A DNA stretch of 64,000 bases, taken from NCBI GenBank assembly GCA_027484145.1, contig JAIXUH010000002.1, positions 310,001 to 374,000 of the forward strand. Direction: 5' to 3'. The DNA comes from Rhodobacter sp. Lineage in GTDB: Bacteria > Pseudomonadota > Alphaproteobacteria > Rhodobacterales > Rhodobacteraceae. Below, in pieces: positions 37,792 to 47,242 of the stretch. Below the pieces are notes generated by a model, which had not been told where the DNA came from, did no database searches, and saw nothing but the letters and a program-made list of their open reading frames with translations. The position numbers and the translations under genes are program-made. Numbering within the stretch: the stretch's first letter is position 1; every line of letters begins with the position of its first letter.

Positions 37792-39021
37792 ATGAGCTAT
37801 GATGCCGCCCTCGATACCGCGCTGAAACGTCTGCATGACGAAGGGCGCTATCGCACATTCATCGACATCGAGCGCCGCAAGGACCATTTTCCGCACGCCA
37901 CATGGACCCGCCCCGATGGCAGCCAGAAGGATATTACCGTCTGGTGCGGCAATGATTACCTTGGCATGGGGCAGCATCCGGCCGTTCTGGCCGCGATGCA
38001 TGAGGCGCTGGAGGCCACCGGCGCAGGGTCGGGCGGCACGCGCAACATCTCGGGCACCACAGTCTATCACAAGCGGCTTGAGGCGGAACTGGCCGACCTG
38101 CATGGCAAAGAGGCGGCCTTGGTCTTCACCAGCGCCTATATCGCCAATGACGCCACGCTGAGCACATTGCGGCTGATCTTTCCGGGCCTGATCATCTATT
38201 CCGACGCGCTGAACCATGCCTCGATGATCGAAGGCGTGCGGCGCGGCGGGGGCGAAAAGCGCATCTTCCGGCACAATGACGTCGCACATCTGCGCGCGCT
38301 GATGGCTGCCGATGATCCGGCTGCGCCGAAGCTGATCGCCTTTGAGTCGATCTATTCGATGGATGGTGATTTCGGCCCGATTGCCGCGATCTGTGATGTG
38401 GCGGATGAATTTGGCGCCCTGACCTATATCGACGAGGTGCATGCCGTGGGCATGTATGGGCCGCGCGGGGCAGGGGTGGCGGAACGTGACCGCCAGATGC
38501 ACCGGATTGACCTGATCAACGGTACCTTGGCCAAGGCTTACGGCGTTTTCGGGGGCTATATTGCTGCAAGTGCGAAGATGGTGGATGCCATCCGCAGCTA
38601 TGCTCCGGGCTTTATCTTTACCACCTCTCTGCCCCCTGCCGTGGCGGCGGGCGCAGCGGCTTCGGTGCGCTTTCTGAAGACCTCTGAGGGGCAGAAACTG
38701 CGGGACGCCCAGCAGTTGCATGCACGGGTCCTGAAGTTGCGCTTGAAGGGAATGGGCCTGCCGATCATCGACCACGGGTCGCATATTGTGCCGGTGCACG
38801 TCGGCGACCCCATCCATTGCAAGATGCTGTCTGATATGCTGCTGGATACCTTTGGCATTTATGTGCAGCCGATCAACTTTCCCACTGTGCCGCGCGGCAC
38901 CGAACGGCTGCGCTTTACCCCGTCGCCAGTGCATGATTCCGCGCAGATCGAGGCGCTGGTAAAGGCGATGGATACGCTTTGGCGGCACTGTGCGCTGAAT
39001 CGTGCCGAGGTTTCTGCCTGA
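37792..39021 (+). CDS. hemA: 5-aminolevulinate synthase
   Basis: A 409-residue PLP enzyme that condenses glycine with succinyl-CoA to 5-aminolevulinate, the first and rate-controlling step of tetrapyrrole synthesis by the Shemin route. It shows [37 protein letters not shown] and the PLP Lys248 in [12 protein letters not shown]. The ATG at 37792 has GGAG at good spacing. An in-frame ATG at 37672 lies inside the FNR-type box and is rejected. Control is probably by FnrL and by its leader. Sequence is very close to Rhodobacter HemA. Confidence 0.98.
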   Translation: MSYDAALDTALKRLHDEGRYRTFIDIERRKDHFPHATWTRPDGSQKDITVWCGNDYLGMGQHPAVLAAMHEALEATGAGSGGTRNISGTTVYHKRLEAELADLHGKEAALVFTSAYIANDATLSTLRLIFPGLIIYSDALNHASMIEGVRRGGGEKRIFRHNDVAHLRALMAADDPAAPKLIAFESIYSMDGDFGPIAAICDVADEFGALTYIDEVHAVGMYGPRGAGVAERDRQMHRIDLINGTLAKAYGVFGGYIAASAKMVDAIRSYAPGFIFTTSLPPAVAAGAAASVRFLKTSEGQKLRDAQQLHARVLKLRLKGMGLPIIDHGSHIVPVHVGDPIHCKMLSDMLLDTFGIYVQPINFPTVPRGTERLRFTPSPVHDSAQIEALVKAMDTLWRHCALNRAEVSA

Positions 39022-39138
39022 CGTTCCTCTCGCTTGTGCAAAAGCACTTGTGCTGTGCTAGCGTTTGTCCAATACGAACGAATATGAGTCGACATCCATA
39101 CGACTCAGGGGACACGGGGACGACATGAGGCAGGTCGC

Positions 39139-40374
39139 ATGATCGGGCGGAGGGCAAAACCTTCGGCGCCAGACGCGGACAAACCCAAAGGGTTTGACGA
39201 TTATGACCTGCGTCTGGGTGACCTGATGCGGGGCGAACGCGCCACGCTGGGAAAATCACTTCTGGATGTCCAGCGCGAGTTGAAAATCAAGGCGGCCTAT
39301 ATCGCTGCAATTGAGAATGCCGATGTGTCCGCCTTTGAAACGCAGGGTTTTGTGGCGGGATATGTCCGTTCCTATGCCCGCTATCTGGGCATGGACCCGG
39401 ACTGGGCCTTTCAGCGGTTCTGCAAGGAAGCGAACTTTGAAGTCGCGCATGGCATGAGTGCGGCCGCGTCGTCTGCGGTAATGACCGCCGCGCGCACGCG
39501 CAGCACGCAGGAATTCCGCGATCCGCTGGCCAACCCGAATGCCACCTTTGTGCCGCGCGGCGAAAGCATGTTCGCGCGGGTGGAACCGGGTGCGGTTGGG
39601 TCGCTCTTGGTGTTGGTCGCGCTGATCGGGGCCATCGGCTATGGCGGCTGGTCCGTTCTGCAAGAGGTGCAACGCGTGCAGCTTGCGCCAGTGGATCAGG
39701 CCCCGTCGGTGGTGGCGGAAATTGACCCGTTGGGCAATGTGTCCGAAAATGCGCCCCTTGTCCGCAGCGCGCCTGCAGTGGACGAAACCACCGATCTGGC
39801 CTCGACCGATCCGGTCAAGCAGGCCGAAGGGCTTGACCGCATCTATCGGCCACAGGCGCTGGATGTGCCGGTGCTGACATCGCGCGACGGGCCAATTGCC
39901 GCGATTGACCCCGGCGTGACCGGTACACTTGCGACTGATGTCTCTGCCGCTGTGGCCGAAGCAACGCAATCCACGCCTGCGCCCGCCGAGGGTGGGGTGC
40001 AGGTTGTGGCCGATGCCAAGCCGGGTGTTGAAATCATTGCCGTGCGCCCGTCTTGGGTGCGTGTATCGGCGGCGGATGGCACGGTGCTGTTCGAAAAGAT
40101 CCTTGATGCCGGTGAACGCTGGGCCGTGCCGCAGTTGGAAGAAGCGCCGCTTTTGCGCTCGGGCAACTCTGGCTCGGTCTACTTTGCCGTCAATGGCCAG
40201 ACCTATGGACCGGCGGCCCCCGGCGCGCAGGTCATCAAGAACGTGGCGTTGTCGCCCGAGGCGCTGACCGGCAAATACACCCTTGCCGACCTGACGCAGG
40301 ATGCCGATCTTGCGGCCATCGTGAATGTGGCGCAGGCCGATCAGGCGGTTCAGCCCGCAACCCCAAGCGAATAA
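39139..40374 (+). CDS. rodZ: RodZ-like HTH membrane protein (DUF4115)
   Basis: A 411-residue protein. The N-terminal HTH domain (about 25-105, ARELKIKAAYIAAIEN-like helix and GFVAGYVRSYARYLGMD) is of RodZ type. A single membrane helix follows (about 150-172), then a Pro/Asp-rich periplasmic linker, and a C-terminal DUF4115 beta domain (about 290-365, IIAVRPSWVRVSAADG). RodZ couples MreB to the wall-elongation machinery. The rodZ-ispG order is conserved in E. coli, which supports the name. A five-codon mini-ORF upstream overlaps its ATG. Confidence 0.82.
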   Translation: MIGRRAKPSAPDADKPKGFDDYDLRLGDLMRGERATLGKSLLDVQRELKIKAAYIAAIENADVSAFETQGFVAGYVRSYARYLGMDPDWAFQRFCKEANFEVAHGMSAAASSAVMTAARTRSTQEFRDPLANPNATFVPRGESMFARVEPGAVGSLLVLVALIGAIGYGGWSVLQEVQRVQLAPVDQAPSVVAEIDPLGNVSENAPLVRSAPAVDETTDLASTDPVKQAEGLDRIYRPQALDVPVLTSRDGPIAAIDPGVTGTLATDVSAAVAEATQSTPAPAEGGVQVVADAKPGVEIIAVRPSWVRVSAADGTVLFEKILDAGERWAVPQLEEAPLLRSGNSGSVYFAVNGQTYGPAAPGAQVIKNVALSPEALTGKYTLADLTQDADLAAIVNVAQADQAVQPATPSE

Positions 40375-40464
40375 TCCCCGCGTCGATGGCCGATTGCTGC
40401 GGCGGGCATTGCCCGCGCGGCACACAGGCTTTATCTGTGGGGCAACCGCAAAGGATGCCTGACC

Positions 40465-41592
40465 ATGACCCACAATCCCGTCCGTCCCTGGCGCAACATT
40501 GACCGTCGCGTGTCACGGCAAATCCGGGTGGGCAAGGTTCTGGTGGGCGGTGATGCCCCGATCAGCGTGCAGACAATGACGAACACGCTGACGACTGACG
40601 TGGCGGCGACCATCGAACAGATCCAGCGCTGTGCCGTGGCAGGCGCAGATATCGTACGGGTCTCTACTCCGGACGAGGAAAGCACCCGCGCGCTGCGTGA
40701 GATCGTGGCGGAAAGCCCGGTGCCGATCGTGGCGGATATCCATTTTCACTATAAACGCGCGATCGAAGCTGCCGAAGCGGGCGCAGCCTGTCTGCGGATC
40801 AACCCCGGCAATATTGGTGATGCCAAGCGCGTGGCCGAAGTGGTGCGCGCGGCCAAGGATCATGGGTGTTCCATTCGCATTGGTGTGAACGCGGGTTCAC
40901 TTGAACGGCATCTGCTGGAAAAATACGGTGAGCCGTGCCCCGATGCGATGGTGGAAAGCGGGCTTGATCACATCAAGCTGCTGCAAGACAACGATTTTCA
41001 CGAATTCAAGATCAGCGTGAAAGCATCGGATGTGTTCCTTGCCTCGGCGGCCTATCTGCAACTTGCCGCTGCCACCGACGCGCCGATCCATCTGGGCATC
41101 ACCGAGGCCGGGGGCCTGACCTCGGGCACGGTAAAGTCGGCCATTGGCCTTGGGCAGTTGTTGTGGATGGGCATTGGCGACACGATCCGCGTTTCGCTGT
41201 CGGCCGATCCGGTCGAAGAGGTGAAGGTCGGGTTCGAGATTCTGAAATCATTGGGCCTGCGACACCGGGGGGTGACCATCATTTCCTGCCCGTCTTGTGC
41301 GCGGCAAGGGTTTGACGTGATCAAGACCGTCTCGGCGCTGGAAGATCGCTTGGCCCACATCACCACCAGCCTGTCGCTGTCGATCATTGGCTGTGTCGTG
41401 AACGGCCCCGGTGAAGCGTTGATGACCGACATCGGCTTTACCGGCGGTGGGGCCGGGTCTGGCATGGTCTATCTGGCGGGCAAGCAAAGCCACAAGCTGG
41501 GCAATGACAAGATGATTGACCATATCGTCGAACTGGTCGAGGCGAAGGCCGCCGAGATTGACGCCGCTGAAAAGGCCGAAGCCGCCGAATAG
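40465..41592 (+). CDS. ispG: 4-hydroxy-3-methylbut-2-enyl diphosphate synthase
   Basis: A 375-residue 4Fe-4S enzyme of the MEP isoprenoid pathway that converts MEcPP to HMBPP. The three cluster Cys are C275 and C278 (SCPSCARQ) and C310 (GCVVNGPGE), with Glu317 as the likely fourth ligand. The N-terminal TIM barrel contains the [13 protein letters not shown] and RINPGNIG motifs. Length is that of the bacterial two-domain form. Confidence 0.97.
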   Translation: MTHNPVRPWRNIDRRVSRQIRVGKVLVGGDAPISVQTMTNTLTTDVAATIEQIQRCAVAGADIVRVSTPDEESTRALREIVAESPVPIVADIHFHYKRAIEAAEAGAACLRINPGNIGDAKRVAEVVRAAKDHGCSIRIGVNAGSLERHLLEKYGEPCPDAMVESGLDHIKLLQDNDFHEFKISVKASDVFLASAAYLQLAAATDAPIHLGITEAGGLTSGTVKSAIGLGQLLWMGIGDTIRVSLSADPVEEVKVGFEILKSLGLRHRGVTIISCPSCARQGFDVIKTVSALEDRLAHITTSLSLSIIGCVVNGPGEALMTDIGFTGGGAGSGMVYLAGKQSHKLGNDKMIDHIVELVEAKAAEIDAAEKAEAAE

Positions 41593-41607
41593 CTTAGGCC
41601 GAATAGT

Positions 41608-42513
41608 TCAGGGCGCGGCGGCCTCCACCTCGGCCAGATGCAGAGCCAAGAAATCGATCAGGGCGCGCAGGCGTGCTGTGACCGACTGTGCCGACGGATA
41701 GACAAAGTAAAGCCCCCGGCGCGGCGTGGACCATTCGGGCAAAACCCGCACCAGTTGCCCCGTGGCAAGATAGGGGCGGGCCAGCATGTAGGGCAGAAGC
41801 GCACAGCCGGCACCGGCCAGCGCCGCATCGCGGATGGCAAGGAACGACCCCAGCGTCAGCGCGGGCCTCACCTGCACATCGACGCTTTCGCCCGGACGTT
41901 CCAGCGGCCAGCCCCCCGGCCATGGCACGGCCATGCCGACCAGCGGTGTGTGCAGCAGATCATCGGGATGCCGGATGTCAGTTAGCCCCGGCAGCGCCGG
42001 ATGCGCCGTCAAAACAGCGTGGCCGTGCATCAGCAGGCGCGCCACCTGACTGCTGTCCTCAAGCGGGCCAAGGCGGATACAGCCGTCAAACCCTTCTTCC
42101 AGAAGGTCGGGCGCGCGGTCAAGGAAGTGAACCTCCAGCGTCACCTCGGGAAAGGCCTTGCGGAAGGCCGCAGCGGTGGCCCCCATGACGATGTGCCCCA
42201 GAACCTGCGGCACGGAAATCCTGATATGCCCGCGCGGCACGCCAGACGATTCGCCAAGCGCGCGGCGGATGTCATCGGCATCGCCCAAAAGACGGTCGGC
42301 GCGGGCAGCAAGGATTTCGCCTTCTTGCGTGACGCGGACATGGCGGGTGGTGCGCTCAATCAGATGGGCGCCCAACCCTGCCTCCAGATCGGCCACACGC
42401 TTGGACAGGGTGGATTTCGGCACCCGCAGCGCAAGGGCCGCGCGCGAGAACGACCCTTCTCGCACGACGGCCCGAAAAGCGCGCAGGGCGCCAAGGTCAA
42501 TGTCTTTGTCCAT
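41608..42513 (-). CDS. LysR family transcriptional regulator
   Basis: A 301-residue protein with an N-terminal winged HTH (about 5-62, FRAVVREGSFSRAALALRVPKSTLSKRVADLE) and a C-terminal periplasmic-binding-like effector domain (about 90-295). It is divergent from an MFS transporter across 95 bp containing inverted repeats, so it probably controls that transporter and itself. The ligand is unknown. Confidence 0.93.
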   Translation of the reverse strand: MDKDIDLGALRAFRAVVREGSFSRAALALRVPKSTLSKRVADLEAGLGAHLIERTTRHVRVTQEGEILAARADRLLGDADDIRRALGESSGVPRGHIRISVPQVLGHIVMGATAAAFRKAFPEVTLEVHFLDRAPDLLEEGFDGCIRLGPLEDSSQVARLLMHGHAVLTAHPALPGLTDIRHPDDLLHTPLVGMAVPWPGGWPLERPGESVDVQVRPALTLGSFLAIRDAALAGAGCALLPYMLARPYLATGQLVRVLPEWSTPRRGLYFVYPSAQSVTARLRALIDFLALHLAEVEAAAP

Positions 42514-42536
42514 GATTCGGGATAGTCATTCCAGTT

Positions 42537-42600
42537 TTGCCAATCTTGTGCATGAAACTGATCTTTGGCAAGCAGAGGACTGACGCTGCACAAAGATTGA
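42537..42600. promoter_or_regulatory. Nested inverted repeats between LysR and MFS genes
   Basis: TTGCCAA (42537-42543) pairs with TTGGCAA (42565-42571). CAATCTTGTGCA (42541-42552) pairs with TGCACAAAGATTG (42588-42600), with one extra base. Two interleaved inverted repeats in a LysR divergent promoter fit recognition and activation sites of the adjacent LysR protein (inference). Confidence 0.5.
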
Positions 42601-42608
42601 GGCTACCC

Positions 42609-43820
42609 ATGACAGAGGCACCCACGCCGGGCTTGCGGCTGACCGTTTCGGTCTTGTTGCTGGCCTCCATGACCATCATGGCCAATGCCACGATTGCACC
42701 GTCACTGCCGGGGCTGCGCGCGCATTACGCCGATGTCGAGGGGATTGATACCTTGGCCGGTTTGATCCTGACCCTGCCATCCGTTGCCATCGTGCTGACC
42801 GCCGGGTTGATGGGGTGGCTGGCCGACCGGGTGGACCGGCAGGCGATCTTGCTGATTTCGGCTGCACTTTACGCCCTTGGGGGTACATCCGGCCTGTGGG
42901 TTGACAGCCTGCCCGCGCTTTTGGCGGGGCGGGTAGCGCTGGGGGTTGGTGTTGCCGGCACCATGACGCTGGGCATGACATGGGCCGCCGATTTGTGGGT
43001 TGGTCCGGCGCGCGCCCGGTTTCTGGGCCTGCAGGGGGCGTCGATGTCGGCGGGGGGAATCGTGGTCATGTTGCTGGGCGGGGCAGCGGCGACGCTGCAC
43101 TGGCGCGGGGCCTTTGCCGTTTATGCGCTGGTGGTTCCGGTGGCGCTGCTGGCCTTTGTCTCGCTGGCGCCGCATGCCCGCGCCCTGAAGGCGCGTCGCG
43201 CCGCCCGTGAGGCTGAGGGCACACCGACGATGCGCGGCACCGATGGCGCATTTCCTTGGGGGGCTTATGCCCTTGTCGGGCCGATGGCGTTCTTCTTCAT
43301 GGCGGCATTCTATGTGATGCCGACGCGCTTGCCCTTTTTGCTGGAGGGTTTGGGCGTGAACAACACGCTGGCGGTGGGGGCCATCATGGCCTCGATGACG
43401 TTGGCATCGGTTCCGGGGGCTTTGGCTTATGGTCGCATCCGGCGTTTTGCCTCGGCCTTTGCGGTCTTTGCCTTCAGTTATGTGGCCATGGGCGTAGGGC
43501 TTATCACAGTAGCCTTTGCCGATGGCGCGGCGGGTGTGATCCTCGGGTCGGTGATTGCGGGTATCGGCATGGGGCCGTCGATGCCGAACTATACGACCTG
43601 GTTCATGGGGCAGGTGCCGCCGTCACAACGCGGACGAGCCTCGGGGCTGCTGACAACGGCGTTTTTCGTGGGGCAATTCGCCTCGCCGTTGATGTCGGCA
43701 CCCTTGGTGACCGCATGGGGTTTGGCGGGGGCGTTCATCGGCCTTGGCGTGGCGCTGATCGGCTTTGGCGTTCTGGTGGCCAGTGTAGGGGCCCTGCGCC
43801 GCGAAAGCCTGGCCGTCTGA
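42609..43820 (+). CDS. MFS transporter
   Basis: A 403-residue transporter with twelve hydrophobic segments. The loop 2-3 motif GWLADRVDRQAIL, typical of the superfamily, is clear, and GQVPPSQRGRASGLLTT marks a cytoplasmic loop in the second half. The ATG at 42609 follows GAGG at seven bases. The pairing with a divergent LysR regulator suggests inducible efflux. The substrate is unknown. Confidence 0.92.
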   Translation: MTEAPTPGLRLTVSVLLLASMTIMANATIAPSLPGLRAHYADVEGIDTLAGLILTLPSVAIVLTAGLMGWLADRVDRQAILLISAALYALGGTSGLWVDSLPALLAGRVALGVGVAGTMTLGMTWAADLWVGPARARFLGLQGASMSAGGIVVMLLGGAAATLHWRGAFAVYALVVPVALLAFVSLAPHARALKARRAAREAEGTPTMRGTDGAFPWGAYALVGPMAFFFMAAFYVMPTRLPFLLEGLGVNNTLAVGAIMASMTLASVPGALAYGRIRRFASAFAVFAFSYVAMGVGLITVAFADGAAGVILGSVIAGIGMGPSMPNYTTWFMGQVPPSQRGRASGLLTTAFFVGQFASPLMSAPLVTAWGLAGAFIGLGVALIGFGVLVASVGALRRESLAV

Positions 43821-43846
43821 ACGGGCAGACTGAACGGGCAGAAATG

Positions 43847-43881
43847 AAAAAAGGGCGGTCCCGCATGGGCCGCCCTTTTTC
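43847..43881. terminator. Bidirectional Rho-independent terminator
   Basis: AAAAAGGGCGG (43848-43858) pairs with CCGCCCTTTTT (43870-43880), and the stem is extended inside by CCC/GGG around a GCAT loop. A-run on the left and T-run on the right let it serve both the MFS gene and the convergent DsbA-like gene. Confidence 0.92.
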
Positions 43882-43907
43882 TGTGCCGTATCGTTGAGTC
43901 TTGCGGC

Positions 43908-44639
43908 TTAGCCGCGCTGCCCTTCGACGATTTGGCGCATGCTGTCCAAGGGGACATAGCCACGCACCATGGTCTGATCGATGACAAAGGTTGGCGTGCC
44001 GTTGATTTCCATCAGGCTGGCAAGCGCGTGGTTGGCGTCTATGATCGCTTTCACTTCGGGCGTCTGCATCTGGGCCAGCACGGCACCCGGGTCGTGCCCC
44101 AGATCGGCGGCCAATCGCGCCAGCGTTTCGGGCGTGGCATCGCCGCGCAGGGCGATCAACTGGTCATGCACAGCCTTATAGGCATCGTCGCCATAAAGCT
44201 GGCGTACCGCGATGGCGAATTGTGACGAGATCAGCGATTGCTCTCCAAGGATGGGGAATTCCTTGATGACAAAACGGATGTTGCCATCGGTCTTGACCAG
44301 TTCCGCCACTTCGTCATGCGCCTTGCGGCAATAGCCACAGCGGTAATCGACGAATTCCACCACTGTGATATCGCCCGACGGGTTGCCGCCGACCCATGAG
44401 TTCGGGTCGTTGAAGATTTTGCCCTGATTGTCGGCCAGCATCTGCAGGTCACGCTCGGCGGCGGCCTGTTCCTGCTGGCCTTGCAGAATATCCATCGCCT
44501 CGACAATCACTTCGGGGTTTTCCAGCAGATAGGCGCGCACTTCGGCACGAAAGGCCTCACGCTCGGCGGCAGTCATTTCGGCCGCTACGGGAAGAGCGGT
44601 CAGCAGCAGGGCGGCAAGGCCGAACAAAGGGGTGCGCAT
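43908..44639 (-). CDS. DsbA-family periplasmic thioredoxin
   Basis: A 243-residue protein with a signal peptide ending PVAAE, a helical N-terminal extension (about 25-75, ending QGQQEQAAAERDLQML), and a DsbA/DsbG-like thioredoxin domain. The active site is C101-G-Y-C104 in FVDYRCGYCRKAH, and the cis-Pro loop is INGTPTFVI. This architecture is the Com1/ScsC-like group of disulfide oxidoreductases or isomerases. GGAG precedes the ATG at 44639. Confidence 0.9.
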   Translation of the reverse strand: MRTPLFGLAALLLTALPVAAEMTAAEREAFRAEVRAYLLENPEVIVEAMDILQGQQEQAAAERDLQMLADNQGKIFNDPNSWVGGNPSGDITVVEFVDYRCGYCRKAHDEVAELVKTDGNIRFVIKEFPILGEQSLISSQFAIAVRQLYGDDAYKAVHDQLIALRGDATPETLARLAADLGHDPGAVLAQMQTPEVKAIIDANHALASLMEINGTPTFVIDQTMVRGYVPLDSMRQIVEGQRG

Positions 44640-44735
44640 CGAAAACTCCACGATGGGACAGGCAGGCAGGATCGGGTCAGGGTTGACCTTGCCCCGCGAA
44701 CCGGGACACATCGGCGTGAGCATAAGGGTGGCACG

Positions 44736-45887
44736 ATGCAGAGTTCAAGACGGGGTGATGTCGATCCCTTCATTGTGATGGATGTCATGGAAGAGGCGCG
44801 GCGTCTGGAAAGCGCGGGCCAATCGATCATTCACATGGAGGTGGGCCAGCCCGGCACGCCTGCCCCGGCCGGTGCCCGCGCAGCCTTGGCCGATGCCATG
44901 CAACAGGGCGCGCTTGGCTATACGGTGGCCCTTGGGCTGCCGGAATTGCGCGCCGCAATCGCACGGCTGTATCAGCGCTGGTATGGGGTGGATCTGGACC
45001 CCGCGCGCGTGGTGGTGACATCAGGCTCATCCGCCGCATTCCTGTTGGCCTTTACCGCGCTTTTTGATGCTGGTGATCGCGTTGGCATGGGCGAGCCCGG
45101 ATACCCCAGCTATCGCCAGATCTTGCGTGCGCTGTCGTTGCAGCCTGTCGGCATTGCCGCGCGCCCTGAAAACCGCCTGCAACCTGTTCCTGCCGATTTG
45201 GCCGGGGTGGATGTAGCGGGGCTGATCGTGGCCTCGCCCGGCAACCCGACGGGTACGATGCTGAACCGCGGCGCATTGTCGGCCCTGATGGCGCATTGTG
45301 CGGGGCGGGGCATCCGCTTTATCTCGGACGAGATTTACCATGGGCTGCATTACGGTGACCGTGCCGTATCGGCTTTGGAAATCGGGGATGAGGCCTATGT
45401 CATCAACTCGTTCTCCAAGTACTTCAGCATGACGGGGTGGCGCATCGGCTGGATGGTGGTGCCCGATGACCACGTCCGCAAGATCGAGCGGTTGGCGCAG
45501 AACATGTTCATCTGCCCGCCGCATGCCAGCCAGATCGCCGCCCTTGCCGCGCTGGATTGCGTGGATGAGCTTGAGGCGAACCGGGCCGTTTACGCCGAAA
45601 ACCGCAGGCTGATGCTGGAGGGGTTGCCCTTGGCCGGGTTTAACAAGATCGCGCCGCCGGATGGGGCTTTCTATATCTATGCCGATGTGTCCGACCTGAC
45701 GCGTGACAGCCTTGACCTTGCCGGGCGAATCTTGCGCGAAGCGGGGGTTGCGGTTACCCCGGGGGTGGATTTCGACCCCCTGCGCGGGCGGCAGACCTTG
45801 CGGTTTTCCTATGCGCGCGCCACGGCAGACATTGCCGAAGGCTTGGCGCGGCTCCAGCGTTTTATGGCTGACAGGGGTGTGAATTGA
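44736..45887 (+). CDS. PLP-dependent aminotransferase (class I/II)
   Basis: A 383-residue fold-type I aminotransferase. The PLP Lys228 lies in NSFSKYFSMTGWRIGW, with ASPGNPTG and SDEIYHGLHYG as further cofactor and substrate motifs. It resembles aspartate/aromatic-type enzymes annotated only as aminotransferases, so the amino donor is not determinable. The start at 44736 has AAGGG upstream. It diverges from the DsbA-like gene. Confidence 0.9.
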   Translation: MQSSRRGDVDPFIVMDVMEEARRLESAGQSIIHMEVGQPGTPAPAGARAALADAMQQGALGYTVALGLPELRAAIARLYQRWYGVDLDPARVVVTSGSSAAFLLAFTALFDAGDRVGMGEPGYPSYRQILRALSLQPVGIAARPENRLQPVPADLAGVDVAGLIVASPGNPTGTMLNRGALSALMAHCAGRGIRFISDEIYHGLHYGDRAVSALEIGDEAYVINSFSKYFSMTGWRIGWMVVPDDHVRKIERLAQNMFICPPHASQIAALAALDCVDELEANRAVYAENRRLMLEGLPLAGFNKIAPPDGAFYIYADVSDLTRDSLDLAGRILREAGVAVTPGVDFDPLRGRQTLRFSYARATADIAEGLARLQRFMADRGVN

Positions 45888-45940
45888 CGCGGCCCACCAT
45901 GCAGGCAACCATCGTCTCGGCCATGATCCGCGGGGGCGGG

Positions 45941-47143
45941 ATGCGAACGTTTCTTCTTGCGTTGATGTGCAGCCTGTGGGGGGCCGTGGCGATGGGGCAG
46001 GAACTGTCCGCCCTTGCGCGGCTGGATGCCCCGGCCTCTTCGATTGAACCAGCAGGCGGCGGCGTGGCCGTGACGCTGGCCATCAGCCAGCCTGTGCCGT
46101 GGCGGGTCAGGGTTCTGGACCAGCCGCCGCGCCTGATCCTTGACATGCGCGAGGTGGACTGGACCGGTCTTGCCACCATCCGGCAGGACAGTGCCGCCGT
46201 GGCAGGCCTGCGCGCCGGTGTGGTGCGCGAGGGGTGGTCGCGTCTGGTGATGGAACTGACGGGGCCACTTCTGGTTGCGACATCAGAAATGACCACAGCC
46301 GGAGAAGGGGCCGTGGTTCGCCTGCACCTTAAGCCTGCGTCGCAAGCTGAATTTGCCGCCGCCGCCGCGCTGCCGGAACCCGCGGAATGGGCCACGCCAA
46401 AGGCCGCCGACCTGCCACGCCCGCAACCCCGCGGTGATGGCCCGGTGATCGTGGTGCTGGACCCCGGCCATGGCGGCATTGATCCGGGGGCCGAGCGTGA
46501 CGGGTACAGCGAGGCAAACCTGATGCTGACATTCGCGCGCGAATTCAAGGAAGTGCTGCTGCGCGACGGTGGCTTTCAGGTTGTGATGACGCGCGAGGAA
46601 GATGTCTTCGTGCCGCTTGAGACGAGGATTTCGGTGGCCCGCGCGGCGGGGGGGCATGTGTTCTTGTCGTTGCACGCCGATGCCCTTGCCGAGGGCGAAG
46701 CAGTTGGTGCCACCCTTTACACCCTGTCTGAAGATGCCAGCGATGCGGCGGCGCAAGCCTTGGCCGAACGCCATGACCGCGATGATCTGCTGTCGGGCGT
46801 TGACCTTTCGGCGCAGGATGATCTGGTGGCCACAGTGCTGATGGACATGGCGCGCACCGAAACCGCGCCGCGCATTGAACGGCTGACCTTGGCGCTGGAA
46901 AGCGCGATCAAGGGGGCCGAGATCAAGATGCACCGTCACCCCCGGCAGACGGCTGGCTTTTCGGTGCTGAAATCACCCGATATCCCCTCGGTTCTGGTGG
47001 AGTTGGGCTTTTTATCTTCGGCCCGTGATCTGGCACGGCTGACCGACCCGGACTGGCGCGCGCGCATGGCAGGGGCGTTGCGCGACGGGCTGAAGGCATG
47101 GGCTGCCGAAGATGCGGCACTGGCGGCGTTGCGGCGCGAGTGA
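45941..47143 (+). CDS. N-acetylmuramoyl-L-alanine amidase with AMIN domain
   Basis: About 400 residues: signal peptide (MRTFLLALMCSLWGAVAMGQ), an AMIN domain (about 20-125) that localises the enzyme to septal peptidoglycan, and a zinc amidase_3 domain with LDPGHGGIDPG (His177), SEANLML (Glu ligand) and FLSLHADAL (His). It is AmiC-like and splits septal wall at division. Other in-frame starts (ATG 45923, ATG 45899, TTG 45884 overlapping the previous stop) are possible; 45941 gives the best signal peptide. pbp1A follows. Confidence 0.93.
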   Translation: MRTFLLALMCSLWGAVAMGQELSALARLDAPASSIEPAGGGVAVTLAISQPVPWRVRVLDQPPRLILDMREVDWTGLATIRQDSAAVAGLRAGVVREGWSRLVMELTGPLLVATSEMTTAGEGAVVRLHLKPASQAEFAAAAALPEPAEWATPKAADLPRPQPRGDGPVIVVLDPGHGGIDPGAERDGYSEANLMLTFAREFKEVLLRDGGFQVVMTREEDVFVPLETRISVARAAGGHVFLSLHADALAEGEAVGATLYTLSEDASDAAAQALAERHDRDDLLSGVDLSAQDDLVATVLMDMARTETAPRIERLTLALESAIKGAEIKMHRHPRQTAGFSVLKSPDIPSVLVELGFLSSARDLARLTDPDWRARMAGALRDGLKAWAAEDAALAALRRE

Positions 47144-47242
47144 CACAAAAGTGTCGGCGGTCGGGCGCTTTGCGGGGCCGTTCGTTTTGACCCTGCTGCC
47201 GGGGCGATGTATAAGGCCGCCACGGAATGCAGGGGTGGGCGC

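Noticed and set aside
45884-45940. TTG start of the amidase overlapping the aminotransferase stop
   Set aside because: It gives a 19-residue extension before a good signal peptide; the ATG at 45941 begins the signal peptide directly, though the choice is not certain.
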